A stretch of 64,000 nt of DNA from Ctenosaura bakeri (Eukaryota; Chordata; Lepidosauria; Squamata; Iguanidae), in contig CAOLHI010001313.1 of NCBI GenBank assembly GCA_948474755.1, forward strand, positions 1 through 64,000, read 5' to 3'. How positions within the stretch are numbered: the first letter of the stretch is position 1; each line of letters begins with the position of its first letter. The position numbers were made by a program, and so were the translations under genes. The notes below the pieces were generated by a model. That model searched no databases, was not told where the DNA came from, and was given only the letters and a program-made list of their open reading frames with translations. Shown here in pieces: positions 35,581 through 47,585 of this stretch.

Positions 35581-36488
35581 TGTTACTGTAGTTTCTAGCC
35601 TGGACTTGGGGGATATTCGATATCACTTTGATGTCAATGATTTGGCCTTCTTTACCTATTCCTCTCCACATGCTGCGAGGTCCCCCGCACAAGCTCGCAG
35701 ACAGGCATGGCCGCTAATCGCTGTAATATTCCAAACGATACAGGCTGGCCAGAAATAGCCATCCTGCCACTTCAGAAGACCTCAAAGGCAAGTACTCTAT
35801 TATGTATGCACGCTACTTACAAAGAACTCCCTGCCCCGAGCAGGCAGCTTGACTAGAAGAATCCTCATCTGTCAAGCACTCTGCGTTTGCATACTGTCTA
35901 CTGTATTGTCAATTCGGACCTAACTCAATCATGCTAAATTCTGACCTTTTGGAGGCTTTGTCTCCAGCCCGAAACTCATTGTTTTTCCCAAGTACGGACT
36001 AGCCTACGGCCACATTTTCCCCTATAAAAACCCCTGACTTTGAGAGCTTCTTCGGATCGCTCCCGACTTCCATCCAGCCTTGCTGCCGCTTTGCTTGGCA
36101 AGCCTTCCCCTCAGTCCCATGTACTGAGACTCCATACCTCCGAACTTCTGCTGCAGACTACCCAGGCTTCAGGACAGGTGTAATATTACCCAAACCAACA
36201 ACTCCTCTAAAAAATCTCTCTATCCCACTCCAACCTTTATTTCTTTAGTTCTCTGTGTGAGTGTATTGCATACACTGTTTGATTGTATTTTAATAAAAAC
36301 CACAATTATTATTTCAATTCTGTTTGCTCCTTGACTCGACCTGACCCTGTAGACATTGGGTAAAAGATTCCGCTCCGTTGCCCTGCCTCACGCATTGCTA
36401 GCTTGTGCTCTGTGCTAATTTCCCCAACTTAAATAATTGAGAGTGCATTTAGGTGTCCCTCCTGGGACCCCCAGAAAACAGGGTAACA
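35581..36488 (+). mobile_element. Solo LTR inside element B
   Basis: A 908-bp unit beginning TGTTAC and ending GTAACA, flanked by the 4-bp duplication GCCT (35577-35580 and 36489-36492). It has a TATA box (TATAAAA, 36023-36029) and an AATAAA poly(A) signal (36292-36297). No internal coding region is present, so it arose by LTR-LTR recombination. The short duplication fits a Gypsy- or retrovirus-like element; the family cannot be decided by eye. Confidence 0.87.
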
Positions 36489-36492
36489 GCCT

Positions 36493-38340
36493 CACAAGCT
36501 TTGTAGCAACAGCAGCAGCTGCCGATACAGACTCTATTCAAATCTACTGCCTCAAAGTGTCCCTCAGTGACTTCTCATATCTCGGGGGGCAAGATCATCT
36601 GTAAGACACCTTCTCAGCCGACTGCAATGGAAAATTAGGAGATCTAGGTGGTCACTATAACACCACCATCCTAGGAGAGTCGTTGTCCTCCTCCTTCTCT
36701 TAGGGACAGACATGGCCTCCTGACTCAGCCTCAACTGTCAGCCAACAGCAGACGTGACTGACCTGTGACTACACAATGGGATTCTTGCTCCTGATCTCCT
36801 TCCAGGCAGAGAAGGACATGGTCCCACTCAAGATCTGTTTCCTCTGCTCAATCTCGATGTCAGTGCCATACTTCTCAGTGCGAAAGGTCTCAATCTTGAT
36901 CACCTTCCTCCTCTACTGATCATTCTTGTCAACATCGTTGACATCAACATTCTTATCAGGAGACCTCTTGAACACGTAAGCGACATACATATTATTATTA
37001 CTCACCTTCAGAGTCTACATATGAATACTCCTCTGATGAATCTACATACCTCGTCATAGACGAAGGAGTCAGCACGTTCATGAAGAAGATTGTGAAAGCA
37101 CAAACATTCGGTCATGCCCGACCATTCCCACACCCCCACTCCCTCTAAATGTCATTGCTCTGATCGTGGGAAACAGCAGCCTCAGGCTAAGGCCTCGGGC
37201 TCAATAGCTGTAGAGTCTGGCTGATCTAACTGTGATCAATCCCCATTCCGATCTCCCCAAGCTGAAACCCCTGAGTGGCACTCTAGACAATGGACGTCGG
37301 TTCGATCTTTGTTATCAGACTCCATGGAATCTTTGGACAACTTACCTGATAAGTCTCCTCAGACCTCTGTTTCAAAGGGCAGTCTGGTCTCTCTGACAGA
37401 TGATGTTCAAGCCTTCACTGAACTCATCTAACAAATGGCAAAGAATCTTAACTTCGGAGTACAGGCTTGCAAGGAGTCCATTGACAGTCCTGTCTACCTT
37501 AATCCTCAAAATCAGGCCCCAACAGTTTTGGTTATTCCTCTACTGCCCTGCTTACTACATTTATTTCAGAAAGCATGGGTAACTCCATCATCATTACTGG
37601 CCACGACAAAGAAACTGGACTCTCTGTACTGGGTCATCGACTCTAGTGAGGATTGGTTACAGAACCACCCGAAAGCCAACTTGATCATAGTCGATGCTAC
37701 ACAAACTAAAACCTCTTAATCCTTCCATGCTGTTCCCCTGGCAAGGAGGGAAAGAAGTTAGATGCCATTGGGAGAAAGAACTACTCCAATGCAGCTCTCT
37801 TTTTCAAGATGACTAATTACCTGGCGTGGATGGGGAAGTATGACTGGTTTCTATAGGAAAAGATCAAAGTCTTCACCGACCAACTGCCTAAGGAGGAGAC
37901 AAGCGTGTCTGCTGTATTCCTGGCTGAGGCTCATAGACTAACTACACAGCAGATTACAACAGTCCATCATGTAGTTGGCTGTGCAGCTCAAGCCTTTGCT
38001 TCATCAGTATCATTACGCTGGCATTCCTGGCTGCGATCCTCAGGCCTTTCCCATGCATCTCAGTTGATTGTTGAGGACCTCTCATTCGACTTCGCGGGTC
38101 TTTTCAGTGCCTCCACCGATGAAAAGCTTGAACACTCCCATAAGATGAGTGCCTCAGTCATCAAGTATCCAACCATAATCTTCCTTGACCGGATACAAAC
38201 ATTGTTGATACTGTATGTTTCTCCGACGTCAGTACAGTCCATATGTTCCACAACATTCATCTCAGCACTCCACTCCACAGCTGTCCAGTAGACAACTTCC
38301 CCTCGTGACTGCTGAAATCTCAGTATAAGAAAAAACCTGA
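36493..38340 (+). pseudogene. Element B gag-like region, C-terminal part
   Basis: Continues element B after the LTR in several broken frames. 37435-37719 (VTPSSLLATTKKLDSLYWV) and 37905-38140 (AQAFASSVSLRWHSWLRSSG, LSFDFAGLFSASTDEKLEH) match the conserved end of DIRS ORF1. Stops and frameshifts break it. Confidence 0.7.
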
Positions 38341-38499
38341 TGTTTCTAAGAAATGAGTTTGGCTTCAAGCAAGACAATTCCATCACTTCTAAAGATGATG
38401 CTACAGAATTGTCAGAGTTTATTCTATGCATCGCTTCCATTGACACCAACATTTCATCATGCATCCCTCTGTCTGACTGGTGGTTGAGGCAGCCCATAA

Positions 38500-39480
38500 T
38501 CCATCGATGAAGCGATCATACGCTAACAAATATTTCTTGATTTTCTCTGACATTAAACCATCGACATCGAGTACTTTGATACTACTCATCTCCTGGAGTT
38601 TCTCTCTTCATTGTCGGGAAAAGGGTCTCTTTGTCATCAATACAGTGTTATCTGTCAGCAGTCTCCTCCCAGCTTCAAAGTAGAGGTCAGCCATCCTGCT
38701 TCTGAGAGTCTCTGGTCCAAGCTTATCTAAGAGACTACAAACATCTTCATCCTCCAGTGTCAAACTCCACTCCTAGCTGGAATTTACCTCTAGTACTTTG
38801 CCAGCTTTCCAAACGCCCTTTTGAGCCAATGGCAACTACTGATTTGAGACTTCTCTCTTGGAAGACTGCTTTTCTGGTTGCTATAACATCAGCCAAAAGA
38901 ACTAGTGAACTCTGTGCCTTACGAGTGAACAAACCAAACCTCAGATCTCACTGTGAAAAAGTTTTTCTCAGGCCTGACATCACCTTTTTACCCATGGTGG
39001 TATCAGCCATTCATCTGAAGCAGGACATTACCCTGCCTGCCTTTTTTCCTAACCTGATAACTGATTTAGAGTGGACATTGCATCCCCTGGATGTTAGAAA
39101 GGCTCTAACCTTCTATGTGCAGCGCACTACAGAGTACTGTAAGTCACAAAGACTTTGCCTGTGCTACTCATCCAATAAAAAAGGACTTCTAATTTCTTCT
39201 CAAAGGCTTTAGAAGTGGGTGGCTTCTACAGTGAGACTTTGTTATGAATTTGCTGGGAAGGAATCCCCTCCCCAGCTTAGAAGCCATGCCACTAGAGTGT
39301 TGTCAGCATCAGTTGCTTTTCTCAAGAGTGTACCTCTTCAGGATGTTTGTACGGCCACCACTTGGTCCCAGCCAACTACATTTATATCACATTATAGAGT
39401 TGACCAAAGAGCATCTAATGGTGCCAGTTTTGGAAGGGCTGTAGTGTTTTCTGTGGTTCAGTCATTGCATACTGTTGCTT
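38500..39480 (+). pseudogene. Element B tyrosine recombinase
   Basis: An N-terminal core-binding part at about 38510-38700 leads into the frame at 38757-39212, which encodes PFEPMATTDLRLLSWKTAFL and VAITSAKRTSELCAL (first catalytic Arg). The frame from 39219 adds LRSHATRVLSASVAF (HxxR box) and TTFISHYRVDQ (catalytic Tyr). All catalytic landmarks are visible; the main lesions are an in-frame stop near 39210 and damage to the N-terminal part. It is the best-preserved recombinase of the three elements. Confidence 0.85.
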
Positions 39481-39689
39481 TGCACTTTAATAAAGTTCTC
39501 AAGCATTTATTCTGCTATACTTTTAATAAAGTGTTCTTGTTAGTTCTACTTGGCCTGGCTTTCATTTTCGTAACACCAGATGTCTCCATGCGTTGTGTTA
39601 TGATATATTCATGGTCTGGTTGAGCATGACACCCCCACCTCCATTAATAAGCTTGCTTGTCTCCCATTTGTTTGAGTCACAGAGACCAT

Positions 39690-39750
39690 GAAGAAGAACT
39701 GTAACTGTAGTTCTTCAAGTGGTCATCTGTGAACTCACACAACTCCTCTC
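39690..39750 (+). repeat. Element B internal complementary region
   Basis: GTGGTCATCTGTGAACTCAC (39719-39738) is the reverse complement of the right end (GTGAGTTCACAGATGACCAC, about 39932-39951). It includes a small palindrome, GAACTGTAACTGTAGTTC. Confidence 0.8.
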
Positions 39751-39789
39751 TGCCTCCCTGCTTTGTGTCCTGCTATGTCTCATGTCTTA

Positions 39790-39985
39790 CAGCTGCCACA
39801 CCGGCCCAGGAACTGGAGATGAGGCCCTCGGGTGGCCTTATATAGCCTCAGGAGATGGGGGTGAGGTTCCACCAAAAAACTAGGCCTAGAGCTCTAGAAG
39901 GTTCCGAAGGCAGCACTGCTCAGGAGACCGTTTGTGTGAGTTCACAGATGACCACTCAAAGAACTCCAGTTACAGATAAGCAAGC
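39790..39985 (+). repeat. Element B right inverted terminal repeat
   Basis: GGCCTTATATAGCC and TAGGCCTAGAGCTCTAGAAG are the reverse complement of the left repeat at 34725-34910. It ends near CAGTTACAGATAAGCAAGC. Confidence 0.86.
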
Positions 39986-42044
39986 TGTCCATCTCTTAGA
40001 GGATGATATATTGGTTAATTGGAAGATATATTAATTAAATGGAGCTCTTAATCCCAAATGATGAGGAATGCTTGCAGCATAAGTACCCCATCTGTAAAAT
40101 TTGGATGTCAAGGGATCTAAAAAATAGTTTTCAAATTAATCTGAGCTGAAAGGACAGCAGCTTACCAGAGTCCCCTAGCAGAAGTTAATACTCGCACCAA
40201 TGTATAACTACTCCCAAAGAATGTAAGCCAGAATGTTTCCAAGGAAATATGCCAAAGTAATTGTCGTTTGGTTGTGTGTGTCCTTCTTCTGAATATAATG
40301 ACAAGCCTCTGGTTAATTTTAGCTTTTGATTTGCACCTGAAGAGCCACAGGGCTTTCTGTTACTGCACAAGGAATTTAAATTGGATTCTCTCCTTTGAAA
40401 ATACATTATGTGGATTAAAACCATTATTCTCTTCTAGTAATCTTAGTACCTGTCAAGACTAGTTTTTTAATATAGTTATTTTAGTTCATTTCCTATATTG
40501 GATATTTTGTAGTTGGTGTTCATAGCCTCTCTCAGGAGAGAGCACTGCTTGAGGAAGAGTATTCCACTCAGCTGTTTCTTCAGACTACAGCGAAAGTGAG
40601 ATGGAAAGCATCAGATGCACAGATCACATTAACTTCTTTTTAATACTGAGAAGGAAGTGATGGAAGTTATCAAGGCTGTTGAAATGTGGGACATTAATAA
40701 AAATATGTGCCTTATTCACAACTTGCTAATTTTAGAACAGAGGAGTGGTAGTAGATAAACACTTACCTTGTCTCTAGCATTCCAGATGTCTCTTGCTTAG
40801 AATATTGCCTCTTTGCACAGGCTATGTGTACATCACAGAATCTAGAAGGCCAGGAATTAGTAGTTATGGAAGATCTGGGAGCCATTTCCAACCCATATCC
40901 CCCTCAGGGGCTGACTCCCATGGTTAGTATCCATGCCTTCCTAGGAAATAAGAAGCTTGTTTCAAAAACAAATATTTGGTCTAAAATAAATTATGTGTGT
41001 ATTTTTTGTCAAGGGCAATTTTGCCCTTGATGGTTTCCAGAGGTGTGATTCCCGTTTTTTGTCAACCTTTAAACAATGTTTGGGGGGCTAAGAGAGGCCT
41101 AACAAATATATGCTGGTGAAATTCAGGGGTGTACACAACCCATGGGCTGTGTGATTTCTCCATCGTTAGTAAACCTTAGTTTGTGGATTGGGAGTTGTTT
41201 TGGGGAAGAGACTTCATCTTCCTCTCTTCTCCCTTCCACTCCTTTCTTCTCACCACAGATGACTGCTTTCTCTTTCCTTGTCAGCCTCAACAAAATTTAT
41301 CCCAATGGGACTAACAGATCATGCAGGCACTTCTGGGTACACAGAGATGTTTCTCTCAATAAAAAAGACTTCAATGCATATATGTGATAATTATATATGC
41401 CACTATAAGTTAAAATTTTACAGTACACTGAATTCACTAATACTATGGATGCACTGTTACTACAATGTTATTATATTATGGAAAGTTATTGCTTTTTTCA
41501 TGGTGTATATAGTAGCAAATTAATTTTCTAAGTGTGGATCACATGTAGCCCAAATAGCATAAGTGTTAGACAAGAAAGAATTATCAGCTAAAGAAAAAAA
41601 AAATACTTAACAAAGAAATGGGAAGGAAAAAAGGCTAGTAAGGCCTTAGGCCATAGGTGATCTTGGGTTCATCACACACTCTTAGGCCCCAGGAAACCAC
41701 ATGATAAGTTCGCTGTTGGGTCTCCAAGTCAGAAATGACTTGAAGGCACACAATAATAAAGAACAGACTTAGGCCATATTCATTTGGGTCCAATTGATAA
41801 CATAACAGATTGTTTGACAATCTGGCAGCCTACAGACAAAGTTACCCAAAATAATCGGCTTCGTGCTATACTAGCATGCAGTTTCATACTGGAAGCAGGC
41901 AGAATTTAAACTACCTGCTTCATTAATGATTGATACTGACGGGTGCTCAGACCATGTATGCTGTGTTAAACATGGCTTGAGAAATCATTTTTTGAAAAGG
42001 GATAGATGATGCTACTGTTAGGTAGATGTAGCTAGATAATAAAC
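39986..42044 (+). other. TBC1D32: Intron 14, part after element B: one SINE, otherwise unassigned
   Basis: Apart from the SINE at 41640-41765 I see no gene or recognised repeat. The sequence is AT-rich. Confidence 0.6.
41640..41765 (+). mobile_element. tRNA-derived SINE, 5'-truncated
   Basis: Has CCCCAGGAAACCACATGATA, AAATGACTTGAAGGCACAC and a short AATAATAA tail. Lacks the tRNA-like 5' end. Same family as the other SINEs. Confidence 0.8.
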
Positions 42045-42890
42045 CAAACCCAAAGAATGCTCAACAATGATTTATTGACATCCTGGAGAGAAGTGAAAAT
42101 TGGGTTTCCACAGGATTCTACAATATATTTATCCATGTCTTGAACAAGGAAACATAGGAAATATTTGTCCTGTTTGCAGATGATATCAAACTGGGATGGG
42201 TAGCTAATACTACAGAAAATAGAATAGAGATTCAAGATGACCTGAATAGGTTAGAGAACTGGATAAAAAGTAACAATTTGAAGAAGCAGCAGTGTTATTA
42301 CATTTCTCTTTTAGATAGAAAAAGTTAGATACCCAGACGTAGGATAGATGACACCTGGCTTCAGAGCAGTGTGTATGAAAAGCACTTAGGGGTCTTAATA
42401 GACTACAGACATAAGTCAACAGTGTCATGCAATGGCATAAAAAAAAAGCTTGCTATAATATCCAAATCAATGAAATAATGACATCTAGAGTACTTTGTGC
42501 AGTTCTGGGCACTACAGTTTTAGTGTATCAAGAATCAAATATGTCCAGAGGAGGGAGACCAAAATGGTAAAGAATCTGGAAGCTAAACACTATGATCAAT
42601 GGTTGAGGGAGTTGGATATGTTAGCCTGGAGAAGTGATATGGTAATTATATTCAAATATCTGAAGGGTTGTGAGGTGGGAAAAGGAGTGAGCTTGTTTTC
42701 TGTTGCTGTAGAGAGTAGGATGCTAACGAATGGGTTCAGGAAGGGAATTATACGACCACAAAATGTGACATTATCTTTTGTTTGTGATTTCTAGGCAGAA
42801 GTTGGATGGCCATTTGCTTTAGATAATCATGAGAAGGGAATTAAAGTAGATGAACTTGAGGTCACTTCTAGATCTACATTTCTATTAAAT
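42045..42890 (+). mobile_element. CR1 LINE remnant
   Basis: RT end with FADDIKLGWVANTTENRIE (42175-42230) and DDLNRLENWIKS. The CR1 C-terminal region follows (RRETKMVKNLEAKHYDQWL, 42555-42610), then the 3' UTR to about 42890. It is frameshifted. The catalytic Asp-Asp is still readable, but the 5' part is gone. Confidence 0.85.
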
Positions 42891-43779
42891 TTAGGTGGAC
42901 TAGTTGGTTAAACTCTTAATTTTAATAACAATGGATGCCTTTTTTCCTTTTATTGTGCAATTTAAACTGTCAAAGACATTCTGTATCTAAAAGGACATTA
43001 TTGTCCTTTAAATGTCACACTGATTTCTGAATGCATCATAATACTTTTTTTTCCTCCAGATTGCTTGTTAGTAATTCATAATAAGCTTTTTAAAACTAAG
43101 ACTGTTTTAGAATGACATGGTTGTGAGTAATAAAAATGTCAGGGCTTTTTTTTTTTTTGTCCCGTAAATCCTTATGAAAGTGTTAAAATCCTCAGTATTG
43201 ATTTTTATTAATCTGTCTTTATCACTCCTTGAAATATTCAAAAATGAGTACTTCTTCTGAAGATTATGGAGAATAATTTTATGAATAAAACATTAAATCT
43301 CATGAATACACTATTAGGACTAAAATAGTTAGTTATTACTGCATTGCTTCTAGTAACTTTATTGGTAGCCATTGAGAAGGGTCAACTGCCATATCATGCT
43401 GGATTTTACTTTTACTTCCCCATGAAAAGCAGCATCTGACATCTCTAAGTAAAAGGGTCTCAGATAGTGAAAACTTGCAGGAATGCTTATACTCAGAGCA
43501 GACAGTATCAGATTAATTTCTGTATTTGTATAAAGTGATGTTACAATGTGATGTTTCCTCTAACTGCTCAGTGTGTATTGAAAATGTATTGGTAATGGGT
43601 CTCTGTTTAAATTCATTCTAAATGAAAAAATACTAAGGATATTCTGACTTTTGTAGATTACTATAGTACTCTTTTTTAAAAAAAAAACACTCAAATTTTA
43701 CATAGTTCTCATGTAGCATTCCTACACTATCAAGACTTTAAACTAATATTGTTTGATATCAATATGTTACATCTTTCAG

Positions 43780-43902
43780 GTTATTGAATGTGCTGTGCTG
43801 TGATCTAGATACCTTGCTACTTTTCGAATCTCAATATAAGATATCAGAAGTGCTCTTAGATGCTCAAAAAGAGAACGCCATCAATATTTCTGAAACATCT
43901 CA
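43780..43902 (+). CDS. TBC1D32: TBC1D32 exon 15 of window
   Basis: The acceptor is CTTTCAG and the donor is GTAAGC. It encodes RLLNVLCCDLDTLLLFESQY, then KISEVLLDAQKENAINISET, and ends in phase 2. The VxCCDLDTLLL motif matches TBC1D32. Confidence 0.95.
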
Positions 43903-44021
43903 GTAAGCAATGATAATTTAAAGTATCATTCAATTCCACAGTTCTGTGCTATACCTGGAACTTCTGCAAATGTGCACCAGTTTGGTGTGGTGTAGTTCTG
44001 TATATTAATCCCTTTTGCATG

Positions 44022-44110
44022 CAGCTGTGCTATGCTATGCTATGCTGTGCTGTGCTGTGCTTTGCTATAATATAATATAATGTAATATAATATAATATAA
44101 TATAATATAA
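44022..44110. repeat. Compound pentanucleotide microsatellite
   Basis: (GCTAT)n/(GCTGT)n passes into (ATAAT)n. All three blocks keep a 5-bp period, so one array seems to have changed its unit by point mutation. Confidence 0.9.
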
Positions 44111-44384
44111 GGATTCATTGAAGTTGAAGAAATTACGGTTTCAGGAAGTTGACATGAAAGTTCTTTTTTGTTGTTGTTAAAAACAACAAAATGGATGGGG
44201 TCTCAGTTTTGAAAGCATGAAAATGAGGTGTTGTGATTCTGTTCTTTTACTTCAGCTGTTCTTGCTAGCTGATCTTGGAAGAGAATATGAAGAGTACCCA
44301 TTATTTTATGCTAGTTGGCTGTATATTGTCAATAAACAATATGTATGAAGAAACATAACAACCTGAGTTCAGATTCCTGCTGTA

Positions 44385-44632
44385 CAGTCCTCCCTCCACA
44401 TTTGTGGAGGCATGCACTTGCAGCTGCCATCCCCTTCCCATTCACTTGCCTATTGCCCATGAGCCTGGAAGACAGTGCAGCCATGCGAAATGCCAAGTGA
44501 ATGAATGGGAAGGAAGCCCTGGAAGAGAATGGGAGGGGGAGTGTTCACTTGCTCGGGGAGGCAGTATTAACTTTTTTTGACTTTTGTAAAGGTTCTGCAC
44601 CCTGAACCCTTGCAAAAGTCGTGGGGCCACTG
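44385..44632. mobile_element. Mariner-like MITE
   Basis: Starts TA|CAGTCCTCCCTCCACATT and ends GGGGCCACTG|TA. The TA flanks (44383-44384, 44633-44634) are the expected target duplication. The internal sequence has its own inverted repeat (CCCATTCACTTGCC / CAAGTGAATGAATGGG). Confidence 0.65.
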
Positions 44633-45761
44633 TAATCCCAAGATTTCTCTGGAAAAGATGTGACCCTAATAGGGATGGGAACACATTTGTAATCCTATAC
44701 ACCACTGAGGATATTGTTAGTTAACCATTATACATTAACTGTGGCTTACTTTTTATATTGCTTTTTGATTGTGGTGATACATTAGTTCTAAAAACATACT
44801 ACTGGCCAGTTAAGTGAGACCATGAATGCCATTAATGCATTCAGTTGTGTAGAGTTTTGGCTATTCAAAAGATTGCTCATACAGGTATATCTCAGTTAAT
44901 AAAGTAGATGTGTTTCTGGAAGTTACTTCAGAAAGAATGTGGAAAGAGTAGGGATAAGTTACTATACCACAAGAGAAAAGAACAGTTCACCATGTTTCGG
45001 CAAACTTTTTATCCAAAACTGACAATGCACGTATGTGAAATAACCAACCAGGTTGAAGAAGCCTTACATTTGAAAACCAAAAACATTTCAAACGTTCTTC
45101 AGACCACCTGAAGGCTTTTTCTACAGTGTATCCAAGGATGACTTTTTCTTTAACCAACCTTCATTTTTCCTTATAATTTCCAGCTTCTAATTCTATATTT
45201 TTTAACATGCTGAGAGTAGTTGGGAGCTGTTCTCCCCTTTCTTTCTGTTTCTGCTGTTCAGCCATACTCAATGAGGGATTCTGGAAGCAACTGCTGCTAA
45301 ACTTGCCTGTTGTGGGTAGGCACGCACAGTTCTAGTAAGACTGGCTAGAACAGAATCTAATTCTTTCTCAGTTACAGTTTTAATGCCTTGTTTACTGCAA
45401 ACACACTGCTGCAACCCAACCCAACTTCATTTATGGATGCTGATCCTGCAAAAAACTTTCAACTTGACAGAAGATAGGGAGGAAAATGGGGGCTGACCAG
45501 CCCTTATCCCTCCCAAAAAAACTTTATTAAAATGAGGTTCACTTTTAGAGGCCTTCCTGAGATATGCCTGAACTTCCTTCAGGCTTTCAATTCTTGTTGG
45601 TCCAGTGCTCGCAACACCTGAATAGCTTGCTCAAAACTGAGATTCCAGTTCAATGTGGATAACTAGGCTTTTGAAGTGCCTTGTAAATAGTCTGTCTTTT
45701 CAACATTGTATGTCATGACTTACAACAATTTTCCAAAACATTGAATTTTGGTTTTTGGCAG

Positions 45762-45870
45762 AGACTTCATAATTGATGGCTTATCGGTAGAGAGGAACCA
45801 TATTCTGGTTAGAATAAATCATGTTGGGGGACCAACAGAACGGATTTTGCCTCCCCGAATACTTCATAAG
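45762..45870 (+). CDS. TBC1D32: TBC1D32 exon 16 of window
   Basis: The acceptor is GGCAG at 45757-45761 and the donor is GTTGTA, a weaker site. It encodes [20 protein letters not shown], then [15 protein letters not shown], and ends in phase 0. It is one of the most conserved segments of the protein. Confidence 0.95.
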
Positions 45871-46294
45871 GTTGTAAATTTTGAGTTATACTCTTCCCAT
45901 GTAGCCTCTCAAGGATAAGTGCTGTCATTTGAAGTAATGACTGTTTAAAACATCTGCTGGTTACCTGTATAGTTACCACTCTTTTGAGCAGCTTTAATGA
46001 ATTAAACAGTTTGATACTGTTAGACATAACTGCTTAGTTTATATCAAAATATTTGCATTTCTTATATTTTAGTGCATATTTGTATGTTTGAATTTTTGAA
46101 TTTGTTGGTGTTTCAATTAATTAATTGTATTAACTAAAGCCTTGGTTTTGCTATTTCCGTCATGCAATATTGGTTAAATACATTATTTTGTTATCTGCTA
46201 TTCTCATCTGTAGATTACCACTCTCCTAGACATGTTGGAAGTGTTCAGTAGAGAATGCCAGTTAATTAGTATATAAAAGTAGAAGTAAAGTATA

Positions 46295-46883
46295 CAGTAG
46301 GCCCTTCACTTTTGTGGGGGATAGGGAAGCAAAACCCCCACAAAAGTGAAAAAACCATGAATAACCATGGGCCCCCACATGTGCAATCATGATTACACAG
46401 GTGGAGGGGCGCAGGGGAGAGTGGGTAGGGAAAGAGCTTCCTTGCTTGCCTTTCTCCTCATCCCCACCCAAGCGATTGTGCTTCTCCACTGGCTCTCTCC
46501 TGCGTGCCCCCACCTGCACCTTCTGCCACCTGCTCAGGGCACGTCTGCACTGGCAGCGACTGCAGAAGGAGGGCAAGGAACGGGTGATTCCCAGCCTGCA
46601 CCTTCCACTGCCCACCCAAGAGTGCGCCTGCAGGGGCAACAGTGGTGGAAAGAGTGCAGGGAACAAATGATTGCCCACCCCGCACCTTCTGCTGCCTGTC
46701 CAGGGCGTGCCCACACCAGTAGCGGTGGTGGAAGGAGTCCGGGGAACAGGTGATTGCCCACCCTGCACCCTCCTGCTGCCTGTGCAGGCTAGGGAATGGG
46801 AGGAGGAGAGGGAGGGGCAAGCAGGCACTTTGCAAATAGTCAAATGCAAGAAAATGAAACCTGCGAATGTGAAGGGAGAACTG
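46295..46883. mobile_element. Mariner-like MITE carrying a minisatellite
   Basis: Terminal inverted repeats CAGTAGGCCCTTCAC (left) and, in reverse, CAGTTCTCCCTTCAC (right) are flanked by TA at 46293-46294 and 46884-46885. The inside is a GC-rich tandem array that contrasts sharply with the AT-rich intron. Confidence 0.75.
46514..46790. repeat. About 82-bp GC-rich minisatellite
   Basis: Units begin near 46514, 46595, 46680 and 46762 (spacings 81, 85, 82), each with CCTGCACCTTCTGCC..CTG, AGGGC, GGTGGAA and GGTGATTGCCCACC. The long open frames on both strands here (up to 195 codons on the minus strand) are repeat artefacts. Confidence 0.85.
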
Positions 46884-47134
46884 TATGTTCTGATTTTCTT
46901 GTCAGTGAGGGGGAAATGTTTGATTAGGCTGATTAAATCTTTGAGTTCAGTTACTCAGTAGTGTTTGTAACCATTTTGTTTCTTTTTAATGGTAGAACTT
47001 AAGTACACTATGAAAAATAAATATTTGGTGTGAAAATAATTTAAAAAGTTGGAAATCATTGAATTGAATGATGAAATGAAATAAACAAACAATTAATACA
47101 CTGTGAATGCTAATTCTTGTTTGCTCCACTTTAG

Positions 47135-47228
47135 GGAGATGATCCATATCCATGGCCAATGTTTTCATCGTACCCTTTACCGACATGCTATCTTGCTGAA
47201 TTTCCTAGAAAAACTGATTCAAGACAAG
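47135..47228 (+). CDS. TBC1D32: TBC1D32 exon 17 of window
   Basis: The acceptor is CTTTAG and the donor is GTACCT. It encodes GDDPYPWPMFSSYPLPTCYL, then AEFPRKTDSRQ, and ends in phase 1. The DPYPWPMFSSYPLP motif is diagnostic. The following intron (47229-58174) holds DIRS element C. Confidence 0.95.
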
Positions 47229-47397
47229 GTACCTTACTGGAATTATACATTGGGAAAAGTGAAATATATATATATAACTTGACTAATTTATGATTTGAGG
47301 TGATAATAATATATGATATTACATACCTATTGATCTTTCTAGCTTTCCTTACCAGTTTGTTTCTTATGCATGCGTTGGAAAAGACATTTTAAAATAC

Positions 47398-47585
47398 TGT
47401 TGTTGTTCTGTGCCTTCAGATTGTTTCCAGCTTACCAGCAACCTCAAGGCAAACTTATCATGGGGTTTTCGAGGGCTAAGAGTATGTAACATGCCCAAGG
47501 TCAGCCAGAGGATTTTCATGGCCAAGCTGGGAATCAGACCCTGGTCATAGTCCAATGTTCAAACCACTATGCCACACTGACTCTT
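47398..47585 (-). mobile_element. tRNA-derived SINE, reverse
   Basis: The TTGTTGTT tail is at 47398, and the tRNA-like 5' end is at about 47560-47585 (minus strand GTGTGGCATAGTGGTTTGAAC). It includes the B-box-like GGTCTGATTCC. Confidence 0.87.

Larger units (their letters stand above)
34725..39985 (+). mobile_element. DIRS-type retrotransposon, element B (second family)
   Basis: About 5.3 kb in the intron between exons 14 and 15, in gene orientation. Its terminal inverted repeats (34725-34910, 39790-39985), including CTTCTAGAGCTCTAGGCCTA, differ from those of elements A and C. Between them lie gag remnants, a solo LTR, a nearly continuous tyrosine recombinase and an internal complementary region (39695-39745). 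RT, RNase H and MT domains are absent between gag (to about 38135) and the recombinase (from about 38500). It is a deletion derivative and non-autonomous. Confidence 0.87.

Noticed and set aside
46262..46849. A 195-codon open frame on the minus strand, with others overlapping it
   Set aside because: It is produced by the GC-rich minisatellite at 46514-46790. No family motif is present and frames are open on both strands.
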